A stretch of 7,329 nucleotides of DNA from assembly GCA_900551655.1 (NCBI GenBank), contig URWM01000076.1, positions 1 through 7,329 of the forward strand. The letters run 5' to 3'. The DNA comes from an uncultured Collinsella sp. GTDB lineage: Bacteria > Actinomycetota > Coriobacteriia > Coriobacteriales > Coriobacteriaceae. The notes beneath the pieces were generated by a model. That model had not been told where the DNA came from and made no database searches. It saw only the letters and a list, made by a program, of their open reading frames with translations. Positions 1 through 5,862 of this stretch are shown here, one piece after another. The position numbers and the translations under genes were made by a program. Every line of letters starts with the position of its first letter. The stretch's first letter is position 1.

Positions 1-79
1 CACCAGCGCCCTCTTCGCCATACCATTAGGCACTGGTGCCCGAAGTGCGGCGCCGGCAGGTGATCCGGAGAAGCCCCAC

Positions 80-1111
80 CTACCCCCGCACCTCAAAGGA
101 GATGTCGCCCCGCTCCAGCGTGTCGACCCTGTCGACGATCCAGCGCAGCGTCTCCATCTTCTCCGACGTTGAGCACCCGGGGTTGTACCAGATGCCGCCT
201 TCGATCTCAAAGCCATAGCCCAAGGGCTCGGTCGAGAAGTACCTCGACGGGAACCTCCCTCCCGTCACCGCGGCCCTGAACGCGCGGGGGTCCTCGGCGT
301 AGACCCGGGGCAGCAGCCAGCGCATGGCCTCCACCCACGTGCCCACGGCGACCCGCTCGCCACGCAGGGAGCACGCCGACACCTTGAGCCCGGTGAACTC
401 GAACCCGCCGTCCAGAGCGCGGCTCTCGCGCGCGACCTCAGCCGACGCGTAGGTGCTCTCGGGCATCGGCCACAGCTTGAGGAACCTCGACCAGAGCCTC
501 TCACGCCTCTCCTCGATCTCCCGGATGCCCCACCTGTCGCAGAGGGCCACCGCGCGGCTCAGCCTGAGGCCGCTGTCCCTGAAGCCGTTCTCGCGGTCCC
601 TCTTGTCCGCGAACGGGTTGTTCGAGTACTGGGAGTTGTAGCCGGTCAGCGTGAGGTTGCCGATGGTGTTGACGTATGCGGCGTGGACCTCGTCGTCGGC
701 TTCCTCGCCGAGCTCGTGGCGCCACTGCGGGCTGAGGGTCTGGGGCATGATGTGCTCGACCGTCAGGGTGCCGTCCTCCAGCATCCCAACCACATTCACG
801 CGCTCGACGCTGTCCCCGTTCTCGAGCCTGTCGTAGAGGTAGAGGCGCTTCCGGTCGATGTGGTAGAAGTCTCGCCACTCGAAGCGGCGCCTGAACTCGT
901 CGTCCCTGGGCAGGACCCCGGCGCCCTCGCGGCGCAGCAGCGAGTACTTGAGCGCATTGGCGTAGCCCTGGCCGTCCGCGACGCCCCTCTCCGCCTCGCG
1001 GTGCAGGGTCTCGAACACCTTGTTTAGCGCGTTGGTGGGAACCTTGCAGACCCACCTTGCGTGGTCTACGTAGCCACATCTGATGATGCCACCGACAAAA
1101 CGCTGCGTTAG
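80..1111 (-). pseudogene. Truncated GmrSD/BrxU-type restriction protein, DUF1524 (HNH-like) C-terminal half
   Basis: Family role: DUF262-DUF1524 proteins are modification-dependent (type IV-like) nucleases that cut modified phage DNA; DUF262 is the nucleotide-dependent half and DUF1524 the His-Me nuclease half. Seen: counted from the GTG at 1018, the frame gives 312 residues. VEHIMPQTL (about 87-95) is the catalytic His motif, and NTIGNLTLTGYNSQ followed by NNPFADKR (about 117-140) is the DUF1524 Asn/Lys block. Residues ~205-312 look like the usual C-terminal accessory domain, so the C-terminus is intact. Upstream of 1018 the frame stays open to a TGA at 1112-1114 and encodes RWVCKVPTNALNKVFETLHR, which resembles the linker between DUF262 and DUF1524. 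The homologous gene therefore continued further, but the DUF262 half (roughly 300 residues) is absent. Arg is often AGG here, whereas the neighbouring core genes use CGC, which suggests horizontal origin. I infer a non-functional remnant. The GTG at 1018 is not a convincing start. A free-standing nuclease domain is the less likely alternative. Confidence 0.8.
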
Positions 1112-1207
1112 TCAAGCGGGTGCGGGACCCCCGGGCACCACGGAGACTCCTCCACAGAATCTCCCGCCGGGAAATTCCTCCCATTTCTCCACCCAAAAGG
1201 TCGAGAC
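1112..1207. other. Junction between restriction-gene remnant and tRNA terminator
   Basis: No gene is seen here. On the minus strand this lies between the end of the tRNA-fMet terminator and the first in-frame stop ahead of the DUF1524 remnant. Another minus-strand frame stays open across it, but its predicted protein is Arg-rich and resembles no family I recognise. The deletion or insertion breakpoint that removed the DUF262 half should lie here or within the first ~55 bases of the remnant's open frame. Confidence 0.4.
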
Positions 1208-1247
1208 AAAAAATAAGCAGGTCAACCAAATTCCTTGGCTGACCTGC
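1208..1247 (-). terminator. Rho-independent terminator of tRNA-fMet
   Basis: On the minus strand, ten bases after the encoded CCA, a 13-bp stem (GCAGGTCAGCCAA pairing with TTGGTTGACCTGC, one G-U wobble) closes a 5-base loop. It is followed directly by TTATTTTTT. The stem occupies 1217-1247 and the T-tract 1208-1216. This is a textbook intrinsic terminator and the strongest one in the window. It marks the 3' limit of the tRNA transcription unit and is intact. Confidence 0.9.
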
Positions 1248-1256
1248 GAAAGTTTA

Positions 1257-1333
1257 TGGTCGCGGGGGCAGGATTTGAACCTACGACCTCCGGGTTATGA
1301 GCCCGGCGAGCTACCAGACTGCTCCACCCCGCA
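1257..1333 (-). tRNA. Initiator tRNA-fMet (CAT anticodon)
   Basis: This is the 77-nt initiator tRNA that carries formyl-methionine to the ribosomal P site. Seen on the minus strand: acceptor stem GCGGGG (positions 2-7) pairing with CCCCGC (66-71), D-arm GGAGCAGTCTGGTAGCTC, anticodon stem-loop CCGGGCTCATAACCCGG with anticodon CAT, T-arm with GGTTCAAATCC, and an encoded 3' ACCA at 1257-1260. The three consecutive G-C pairs in the anticodon stem (G29-31 with C39-41) and close similarity to the E. coli initiator separate it from elongator tRNA-Met and tRNA-Ile2. The first acceptor pair reads U1-G72, a weak wobble pair in place of the usual bacterial C1xA72 mismatch. Its own promoter lies upstream and a strong terminator follows, so it is a monocistronic unit. 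Its 3' side adjoins a horizontally acquired remnant. Confidence 0.97.
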
Positions 1334-1364
1334 ATGTCTGGGCGCCTCATGTGCGCAAGAAAGA

Positions 1365-1393
1365 ATATTACGCGGGAGTTCGGTAAACGACAA
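1365..1393 (-). promoter_or_regulatory. Probable promoter of tRNA-fMet
   Basis: On the minus strand, TTGTCG (1388-1393, a 4/6 match to TTGACA) is separated by exactly 17 bases from TAATAT (1365-1370, a 4/6 match to TATAAT). The -10 box lies 31 bases upstream of the mature tRNA 5' end, a plausible distance for a short 5' leader removed by RNase P. Neither box is a perfect consensus. The call rests on the correct spacing and position plus the local AT-richness in a GC-rich genome. Confidence 0.5.
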
Positions 1394-1468
1394 GGAAAAT
1401 CTCGTAGAGCATAATTCCTTCATATTTAAACCCCTCAGTCCATATCACCGTGAACGAATCGCAGCCGA

Positions 1469-1493
1469 GCGCCGCCGGCGGCGCGTATACAAT
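1469..1493 (+). promoter_or_regulatory. Possible coaX -10 region with an overlapping 16-bp GC palindrome
   Basis: TACAAT at 1488-1493 (a 5/6 match to TATAAT) lies 36 bases ahead of the coaX ATG. No recognisable -35 box sits at the right distance. Where the -35/spacer would be is a perfect 16-bp palindrome, GCGCCGCCGGCGGCGC (1469-1484). A palindrome ending three bases before a -10 box could be an operator, but GC-only self-complementary words are not rare in such a genome, so this is a weak call. Confidence 0.3.
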
Positions 1494-1529
1494 GGTGCGC
1501 GTCCTTTTACGCCGACACCGGGAGTAGAC

Positions 1530-2303
1530 ATGCTGCTCGCTATCGATATGGGAAACACGCAGACGGCCATGGGCCTGTTTGACGGAGACGAACTGGTGCA
1601 GTCGTGGCGTATGCCCACCGACCGCTCCTATACCGCCGACGAGATCCATGTGCGCCTGATGGGTTTCTTTAAGATGTACGGCCTTTCGCTCGATGCGGTC
1701 GACGCGATCGCCTTTGCGGGCGTGGTGCCGCAGCTCTCGCGCGAGTGGCACGCCGTGGCCGACCGCATTGCCGCGGACGCCATCGTCATTGGGCCGCAGA
1801 CGGCGGCCGTGACCAAGCTGCGGGCGGCGCGCCCCCAGGCCGTTGGTGCCGACCGCGTCGCCAACGCCGTCGCAGCCGAAACTTTCTACGGCGCGCCGGC
1901 AATCGTGGTGGACTTTGGCACCGCGACCAATATCGACGTCATCGATGAGGACGGTTATTACATTGGCGGAGCGATCGCGCCGGGCATTCGCATCTCCATG
2001 GACGCGCTTGCCGCCCGTGCCGCCAAGCTCGCCAGCGTGCCGCTCGAGGCGCCCGAGCACGCCATCGGCCGCGATACCGAGGAGTGCATCAAGGTCGGCG
2101 CCGTAACGGGCGCCGCCGCCATGGCCGAGGGCCTGGTCGCGCGCATGAAGCGCGAGCTGGGACGCGAGGACGCCACCGTTATCGCCACGGGCGGCCTCGC
2201 CAGCATCGTCGCCGATTCGACCGACGCCTTCGACGTGGTCGATGGACAGCTCACCATTAAGGGCATCTGCGAAATCTACCGCCGCATGCAGGAGCTGGGG
2301 TAA
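1530..2303 (+). CDS. coaX: Type III pantothenate kinase
   Basis: It catalyses ATP-dependent phosphorylation of pantothenate to 4'-phosphopantothenate, the first step of coenzyme A synthesis, in the cytoplasm. Type III enzymes belong to the ASKHA fold, are not feedback-inhibited by CoA and need a monovalent cation (family knowledge). Seen in the 257 residues: the N-terminal phosphate motif DMGNT (6-10), GADRVANAVAAE (106-117) with the catalytic Asp108, DFGTATN (128-134), GGAIAPGIRIS (146-156) and a C-terminal ATGGLAS adenosine-site segment (219-225). Length is normal for the family. The start is the ATG at 1530, preceded by GGGAG (1520-1524) with five bases between. The frame stays open far upstream, back through the tRNA, but the family N-terminus begins exactly at MLLAIDMGNT. 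It is transcribed alone and converges with the folPK/BirA-like genes. The last residue of the third motif is Asn where Thr is usual (GTATT). Confidence 0.95.
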   Translation: MLLAIDMGNTQTAMGLFDGDELVQSWRMPTDRSYTADEIHVRLMGFFKMYGLSLDAVDAIAFAGVVPQLSREWHAVADRIAADAIVIGPQTAAVTKLRAARPQAVGADRVANAVAAETFYGAPAIVVDFGTATNIDVIDEDGYYIGGAIAPGIRISMDALAARAAKLASVPLEAPEHAIGRDTEECIKVGAVTGAAAMAEGLVARMKRELGREDATVIATGGLASIVADSTDAFDVVDGQLTIKGICEIYRRMQELG

Positions 2304-2304
2304 G

Positions 2305-2346
2305 GCGGGGGCCTAAGTCGAGCACGCCCGATGCCACAGCCCCCGC
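2305..2346 (+). terminator. Possible hairpin terminator after coaX
   Basis: Two bases after the coaX stop, GCGGGGGC (2305-2312) pairs perfectly with GCCCCCGC (2339-2346) around a 26-base loop. There is no T-tract after the stem, so it is at best a weak or factor-assisted terminator. Confidence 0.35.
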
Positions 2347-2361
2347 AAACGTTCACCAAGC

Positions 2362-2402
2362 CTATTCCTCAAAACTGAAATATTTTCAATTTTGAGGAAT
2401 AG
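2362..2402. repeat. AT-rich 41-bp palindrome, copy 1
   Basis: The left arm CTATTCCTCAAAACTGAAA and the right arm TTTCAATTTTGAGGAATAG are reverse complements over 18 of 19 bases, around a 3-base centre TAT. The single mismatch is C-A in plus-strand RNA but a G-U wobble in minus-strand RNA, so the hairpin is better when read from the minus strand. It closely resembles the element at 2446-2488, so the two are copies of one family. It may act as a bidirectional terminator, a protein-binding site or a REP-like element. Confidence 0.85.
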
Positions 2403-2445
2403 AGACTCCTCCAATACGCCCAGCACAGCGATATCGTGCATGTTT

Positions 2446-2488
2446 CCTATTCCTCAAAAACGAAAATTTTTCAGTTTTGAGAAATAGG
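2446..2488. repeat. AT-rich 43-bp palindrome, copy 2
   Basis: The left arm begins CCTATTCCTCAAAAACG and the right arm ends TTTTGAGAAATAGG; they are complementary over 18 of 21 bases around a single central base. It shares the outer arms and most of the inner sequence with the palindrome at 2362-2402, in the same intergenic gap, with 43 bases of unrelated sequence between them. Differences between the copies fall in both arms and some are partly compensated by G-U pairing, as expected if hairpin structure is maintained. Confidence 0.85.
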
Positions 2489-2516
2489 ACCGAGATGCCG
2501 CCCTGCAGTCACGCGA

Positions 2517-2548
2517 AAGCCCTCCCCGGTGCAGGCCGAGAAGGGCTT
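2517..2548 (-). terminator. Terminator hairpin after the BirA-like gene
   Basis: On the minus strand, AAGCCCTTCTCGG pairs with CCGGGGAGGGCTT over 13 bp, including two G-U wobbles, around the 6-base loop CCTGCA. The same region is mismatched in plus-strand RNA, so the structure favours minus-strand transcripts. It lies about 40 bases after the BirA-like stop codon. Only a short run of T follows, so termination strength is uncertain. Confidence 0.55.
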
Positions 2549-2585
2549 CGTTGTCATCGTTATCTTTGGGCACGAACGCCTCGCG

Positions 2586-3287
2586 TTACAGCCCGCGAAT
2601 GCGCACGGCCTCGGGCGGAAACTCCTGCTCGCCGGCATCGGTCTTGATGGTCGCGCGACCCCAGATGTCCAGGCCCGCAAACACGCCGACCGCGAGCGGC
2701 AGGCCGTTGGGCGACACCGCCGCGACCTGACGACCCAGCAGCGGCACCATATCGAAGTACTCGCCCAGCACCGGGGCCAGCGGGCCGGCAGCGCCCTGTG
2801 GTGTGTTGGCGGCAACCGCCCAGGCGTTCACGCGGGCAAGCACGGCGACGGCCAGCGCCTCGACCAGCACCTCGTCGGCCATACCCACGCCGAGCTCGCT
2901 CAGCGCCGAACGCTCAATATCCACCGTCACGGCACCGAACATGCCCGCGGCACCGGCACCGCCGTTGACGGCAACGCGCGCGAGCGACGTCTCAAACGCA
3001 GGCGCGCCGCACACGATGTCACTCGGCCACTGGATGCCCACCTTGCCGGCAAGCCCCAGGCCCGGCGTTGCGGCCGTGCCCGCGAGCGCGTCCATCATGC
3101 CCATTGCGGCCACAAACGGCAGGCCGTGGAAGGCGTGCATGTTCACATCGGGGCGCACGACCAGCGAAAACGTCAACGACGCCTCGCCCGCGCTCCAGGC
3201 GCACCAGCCCGCGGACACACCTTCGCGACCCGCGTCGCGCGCGGCATCGAGCTCAGTGCCAGCGGCTACAGCATTCATCTCAATCAT
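2586..3287 (-). CDS. Degenerate biotin--protein ligase (BirA)-like protein
   Basis: Normal BirA joins biotin to the carrier domain of biotin-dependent carboxylases via biotinyl-AMP. Seen in 233 residues: ASLTFSLVVRP (36-46) matches the BirA strand after the ligand loop; LPFVAAMGMMDAL (56-68) matches the following helix; GKVGIQWPSDIV (81-92) stands where KWPND is usual; and LLGRQVAAV...GVFAGLDIWGRATIKT (183-216) with a C-terminal EAVRIRGL matches the SH3-like C-terminal domain. There is no N-terminal HTH. The GRGRRGR biotinyl-AMP loop is missing (REGVSAGW at 21-28), the catalytic Lys of KWPND is Gln86, and the KxxGIL segment is not recognisable. I therefore infer an inactive ligase or a protein with another role. 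The ATG directly follows the folPK stop (TAGATG), with only a poor ribosome site, so translational coupling is likely. BirA and CoaX are common neighbours, which supports the family call. Specific function is unknown. Confidence 0.7.
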   Translation of the reverse strand: MIEMNAVAAGTELDAARDAGREGVSAGWCAWSAGEASLTFSLVVRPDVNMHAFHGLPFVAAMGMMDALAGTAATPGLGLAGKVGIQWPSDIVCGAPAFETSLARVAVNGGAGAAGMFGAVTVDIERSALSELGVGMADEVLVEALAVAVLARVNAWAVAANTPQGAAGPLAPVLGEYFDMVPLLGRQVAAVSPNGLPLAVGVFAGLDIWGRATIKTDAGEQEFPPEAVRIRGL

Positions 3288-5015
3288 CTACATACGCCCC
3301 AATTCGCCCACGATATGGCCCACGCGGTCCTCGGGTTCCTTGACCTCTACGCCGTTGTAGCGGAAGAACCGCGCCGGGTCGTGCATCAGGTCCTCGAGCG
3401 GCACCAGCACAAAATCGCGCTCGCCGATCAGCGGATGCGGCAGGCGCAGCTTTTTGCCGCCGTGGGTCTCGCCGTCCATCCACAGCAGATCCAGGTCGAT
3501 GGTGCGCGGGCCGTTGACCTTGGCTTTCTTGGAGCGGTCACGCCCCAGCTCGGCCTCAATCTTCATAAGCTCATCGAGCAGCACCAGCGGCGCCAGCTCG
3601 GTCTTGATCTCGATGACGGCGTTGGCAAATGCGTCCTGGCGCGTCTCGTAGGCCGGTTCGCTCGCATAGATGCGCGAGCAGTTGGACACGCAGGTGAGCG
3701 GAACCTCGGCAATCATGTCGCGCGCGGCGCGGATGTTGTCGCAACGATGCCCCAGGTTGGAGCCCACGGCCACAAACGCACGGCGCGGCTGCGGTTTGGC
3801 GACAGCCCAGTAACCGTTCAGGAACTGCGCAAAGCCCGCGACGTCGTGCACGCGCACAATGTTGGCGCCGGCCTGGATGGCGCCCAGGCACACGCCAAAC
3901 GTGGCGGCATCGCGCTCGGCGGCCTCGGTCACGCCCGAGACAGCGCCCACAAAGCGCTTGCGCGACACGGCGCACATGAGCGGATAGCCCAGCGACGCCA
4001 TTTTGGCGGTCTCGCGCTGGATGACGATGTCCTCGTTGGCCGTCTTGCCAAAGCCCGGGCCCGGATCGATGCAGATGCGGTCGCGCGACACGCCGGCATG
4101 GATGAGTGTGCGGGCCTGGTCAGACAGAAAGCCCATGACGCGGCGCATGATGGGCGCCGAATCTGGCAGGGTAAAGCGGCGGAGCTGAGAGGTGGGCACG
4201 TAGGCCTCCTCGCGGCGGGCGCTGCGGCGCATCATGGCTGCCAGGTGATCGCTGGGTTCCGGCGCGGACTCAGGGCTCGCGGCGGCCTCGGCGACAGGGG
4301 CGGCCTCTTCGGCGGCCGGTGCCTCCTGCTTCTGCTCGTCCGTAGGCTCGGGCGCGGGTTCCGGATCGCCAAACGGCAGCGAGGGCTGCACCACGCCACC
4401 CGGCAGCTTGGCCTCCGTCTTGGGCTCGCCCAGCAGCTTGCCACGGCGACGGCGGGCAGGCTTCTCGGCCTCGCGCGCAGCCTCGGCGGCCGCCTCGCGC
4501 GCCTTCTCGGCAACAAACGCCGCGGCCGAGGTATCGAGCTGCACCGTCGCGTGCGTACGAGCAGTCGCGGCGACCTCGCCGGCGTGCATCACGATAACGC
4601 CGCAGGTACTCGTCGCGACAAACTCGACCATCTTGGGATCCGTGAAGCCCGTCACGTCGTTGACGATCGAGGCGCCGCAGCGCACGGCCGCCTTGGCAAC
4701 CGCCACATGACGCGTGTCGATCGAGACGATGGCGCCCTCCTTGGCCAGCGCGCGCACTACGGGCAGCACGCGGCGAGCCTCCTCGTCGGGGTTGACCGGA
4801 GTAAAACCAGGGCGCGTGGACTCGCCGCCCACGTCGATGATATCGGCGCCGGCATCGAGCATCGCCAGGCCGTACTCGATGGCGGCATCCGGGTCGAAGT
4901 GCTCCCCGCCATCGCTAAACGAATCGGGCGTCACGTTGAGGACGCCCATGATGCGCGGACGGTCAAAGCTGAGCTCGTACTTTCCGCACCGCCATGTCTT
5001 GCTGTCGTTCGCCAT
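3288..5015 (-). CDS. folP-folK: Dihydropteroate synthase / HPPK fusion with a large internal insertion
   Basis: This bifunctional folate enzyme has HPPK (FolK) pyrophosphorylating 6-hydroxymethyl-dihydropterin and DHPS (FolP) joining the product to p-aminobenzoate; DHPS is the sulfonamide target. Seen in 575 residues: DHPS motifs LNVTPDSFSDGG (26-37), DVGGESTRPG (61-70), SIDTRH (98-103), NDVTG (119-123), MH (143-144), DPGPGFGKT (317-325), SRKRFVG (351-357) and RVHDV (388-392). HPPK follows from ~411: AVGSNLGHRCDNI (416-428), EPAYETRQDAFANAV (453-467) and NGPRTIDLDLL (501-511) with metal ligands D507 and D509. Between MH144 and the helix at ~288 lie ~143 residues of Ala/Glu/Pro-rich, charged sequence where the family usually has ~15-20. 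The start is the ATG at 5015, six bases after GGAGG; an ATG at 5021 abuts that site. It lies 94 bases after the sirtuin gene and touches the BirA-like gene. Confidence 0.95.
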   Translation of the reverse strand: MANDSKTWRCGKYELSFDRPRIMGVLNVTPDSFSDGGEHFDPDAAIEYGLAMLDAGADIIDVGGESTRPGFTPVNPDEEARRVLPVVRALAKEGAIVSIDTRHVAVAKAAVRCGASIVNDVTGFTDPKMVEFVATSTCGVIVMHAGEVAATARTHATVQLDTSAAAFVAEKAREAAAEAAREAEKPARRRRGKLLGEPKTEAKLPGGVVQPSLPFGDPEPAPEPTDEQKQEAPAAEEAAPVAEAAASPESAPEPSDHLAAMMRRSARREEAYVPTSQLRRFTLPDSAPIMRRVMGFLSDQARTLIHAGVSRDRICIDPGPGFGKTANEDIVIQRETAKMASLGYPLMCAVSRKRFVGAVSGVTEAAERDAATFGVCLGAIQAGANIVRVHDVAGFAQFLNGYWAVAKPQPRRAFVAVGSNLGHRCDNIRAARDMIAEVPLTCVSNCSRIYASEPAYETRQDAFANAVIEIKTELAPLVLLDELMKIEAELGRDRSKKAKVNGPRTIDLDLLWMDGETHGGKKLRLPHPLIGERDFVLVPLEDLMHDPARFFRYNGVEVKEPEDRVGHIVGELGRM

Positions 5016-5109
5016 GAACATCCTCCTCAAATGCCCGCGCCGCCGCGCTCGGGCGCAGACGGCGGGGTCGCTTTGCAATCAGTCTTTCTATTGTATCCGC
5101 GCACACTGG
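5016..5109 (-). promoter_or_regulatory. folPK leader with possible -10 box
   Basis: The gap between the sirtuin stop and the folPK start contains, on the minus strand, GGATACAAT with TACAAT at 5090-5095. This is the same TACAAT -10-like word seen ahead of coaX. No good -35 box is found at 16-18 bases. A GC-rich inverted repeat (CCGCCG with CGGCGG) lies in the leader, and a strong Shine-Dalgarno GAGGAGG ends six bases before the ATG. folPK may therefore have its own promoter as well as read-through from the sirtuin gene. Confidence 0.35.
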
Positions 5110-5862
5110 CTAGAACGCAAACGCGGCCGCGATGTCGCAAGAAATCAGCAGGTCGGCATTTGCATCCTGATCGGTGGGAGCAAGATTGCAAATGGCCAGC
5201 GTATCGCCGGTAAAGTAACGCATGAGGCCCGCCGCCGGATACACCACGAGCGAGGTTCCGCCCACGACGAGGGCGTCGGCCGCGGCGATGGCGGCAACGG
5301 CGCCGGTCAGCACATGCTCGTCGAGCGGCTCCTCGTAGAGCACCACATCGGGCTTAATGCGCCCGCCGCACGCGGGGCACACGGGCACGCCCGCGGCGTC
5401 CTCGTGCTCGCGCGAGCAAATCCACTCGGCGCTATAGACCGCGCCGCACGACTGGCAAATGTTGCGATGGACCGATCCGTGCAGCTCGAACACGCGCTGT
5501 GAGCCGGCCATCTGATGCAGGCCGTCAATGTTTTGCGTCACCACGGCATTTAGCTTGCCGGCGCGCTCCAGCTCGGCCAGCTTGGTGTGGCAGCGATTGG
5601 GCTTGGCGCCAAGCGCGATCATCTTGGTGCGGTAGAAGTCGAAGAACTCGGCCGGATGTGCCTCATAAAAGCTATGCGAAAGCATAGTCTCGGGCGGGTA
5701 GGCAAACTGCTGGTGATACAGGCCGTCCACGCTGCGGAAATCGGGGATGCCACTCGCCGTGGAAACACCAGCGCCGCCAAAGAAGACCACGCGCTTGTGG
5801 GTACCGAACAGCTCCGCCAGCGCAGCGGAGGCCTGCTTGGGGTCCGTTATCGCCTGCGTCAT
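5110..5862 (-). CDS. NAD-dependent protein deacylase, SIR2 family (class U-like)
   Basis: Sirtuins remove acetyl or related acyl groups from protein lysines using NAD+, giving nicotinamide and O-acyl-ADP-ribose, in the cytoplasm. Seen in 250 residues: NAD-binding FGGAGVSTASGIPDFRS (28-44), TQNIDGLH (109-116), catalytic His128 in FELHGS, four zinc cysteines C136/C139/C162/C165 as two CxxC pairs, GGTSLVVYPAAG (201-212) and the C-terminal CNLAPTDQDANADLLI (225-240). The motif set is the bacterial class U pattern (CobB/SrtN-like) and the length is typical. The ATG at 5862 was chosen because GGAGGA (5868-5873) lies five bases upstream; the frame extends 28 codons further without a ribosome site or family sequence. 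It is upstream of and co-directional with folPK, and divergent from exonuclease III. Its protein substrate cannot be read from the sequence; acetyl-CoA synthetase is a common one elsewhere. Confidence 0.95.
   Translation of the reverse strand: MTQAITDPKQASAALAELFGTHKRVVFFGGAGVSTASGIPDFRSVDGLYHQQFAYPPETMLSHSFYEAHPAEFFDFYRTKMIALGAKPNRCHTKLAELERAGKLNAVVTQNIDGLHQMAGSQRVFELHGSVHRNICQSCGAVYSAEWICSREHEDAAGVPVCPACGGRIKPDVVLYEEPLDEHVLTGAVAAIAAADALVVGGTSLVVYPAAGLMRYFTGDTLAICNLAPTDQDANADLLISCDIAAAFAF

Larger units (their letters stand above)
2304..2585. other. Non-coding region between convergent coaX and the BirA-like gene
   Basis: No supported gene lies in these 282 bases. They contain four stem-loop structures in series: the GC hairpin after coaX, two related AT-rich palindromes, and the terminator hairpin of the minus-strand genes. 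The AT-rich palindromes stand out sharply from the GC-rich background. Confidence 0.7.

Noticed and set aside
34..1140. 9-bp inverted repeat (TGGTGCCCG at 34-42 and CGGGCACCA at 1132-1140) flanking the restriction-gene remnant, as ends of an invertible or mobile segment
   Set aside because: It is short and GC-rich, no recombinase or target duplication is seen, and a chance match of this length is plausible.
501..1229. 242-codon minus-strand frame overlapping the restriction-gene remnant
   Set aside because: Its protein is Arg/Pro-rich shadow sequence; the DUF1524 motifs are in the other frame. It was considered as a frameshifted DUF262 half but shows no such motifs.
1083..1529. N-terminal extension of the coaX reading frame by 149 codons
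   Set aside because: It runs through the tRNA gene and terminator, has no family similarity, and the CoaX N-terminus with a ribosome site begins at 1530.
5016..5078. Start of FolPK 21 codons upstream at 5078
   Set aside because: The extension is Arg-rich with no ribosome site; GGAGG lies six bases ahead of the ATG at 5015, and DHPS homology begins soon after it.
2529..5213. 894-codon open frame on the plus strand
   Set aside because: It is antisense to folPK and the BirA-like gene, His/Arg/Gly-rich as expected for the reverse of a GC-rich gene, and has no recognisable domain.
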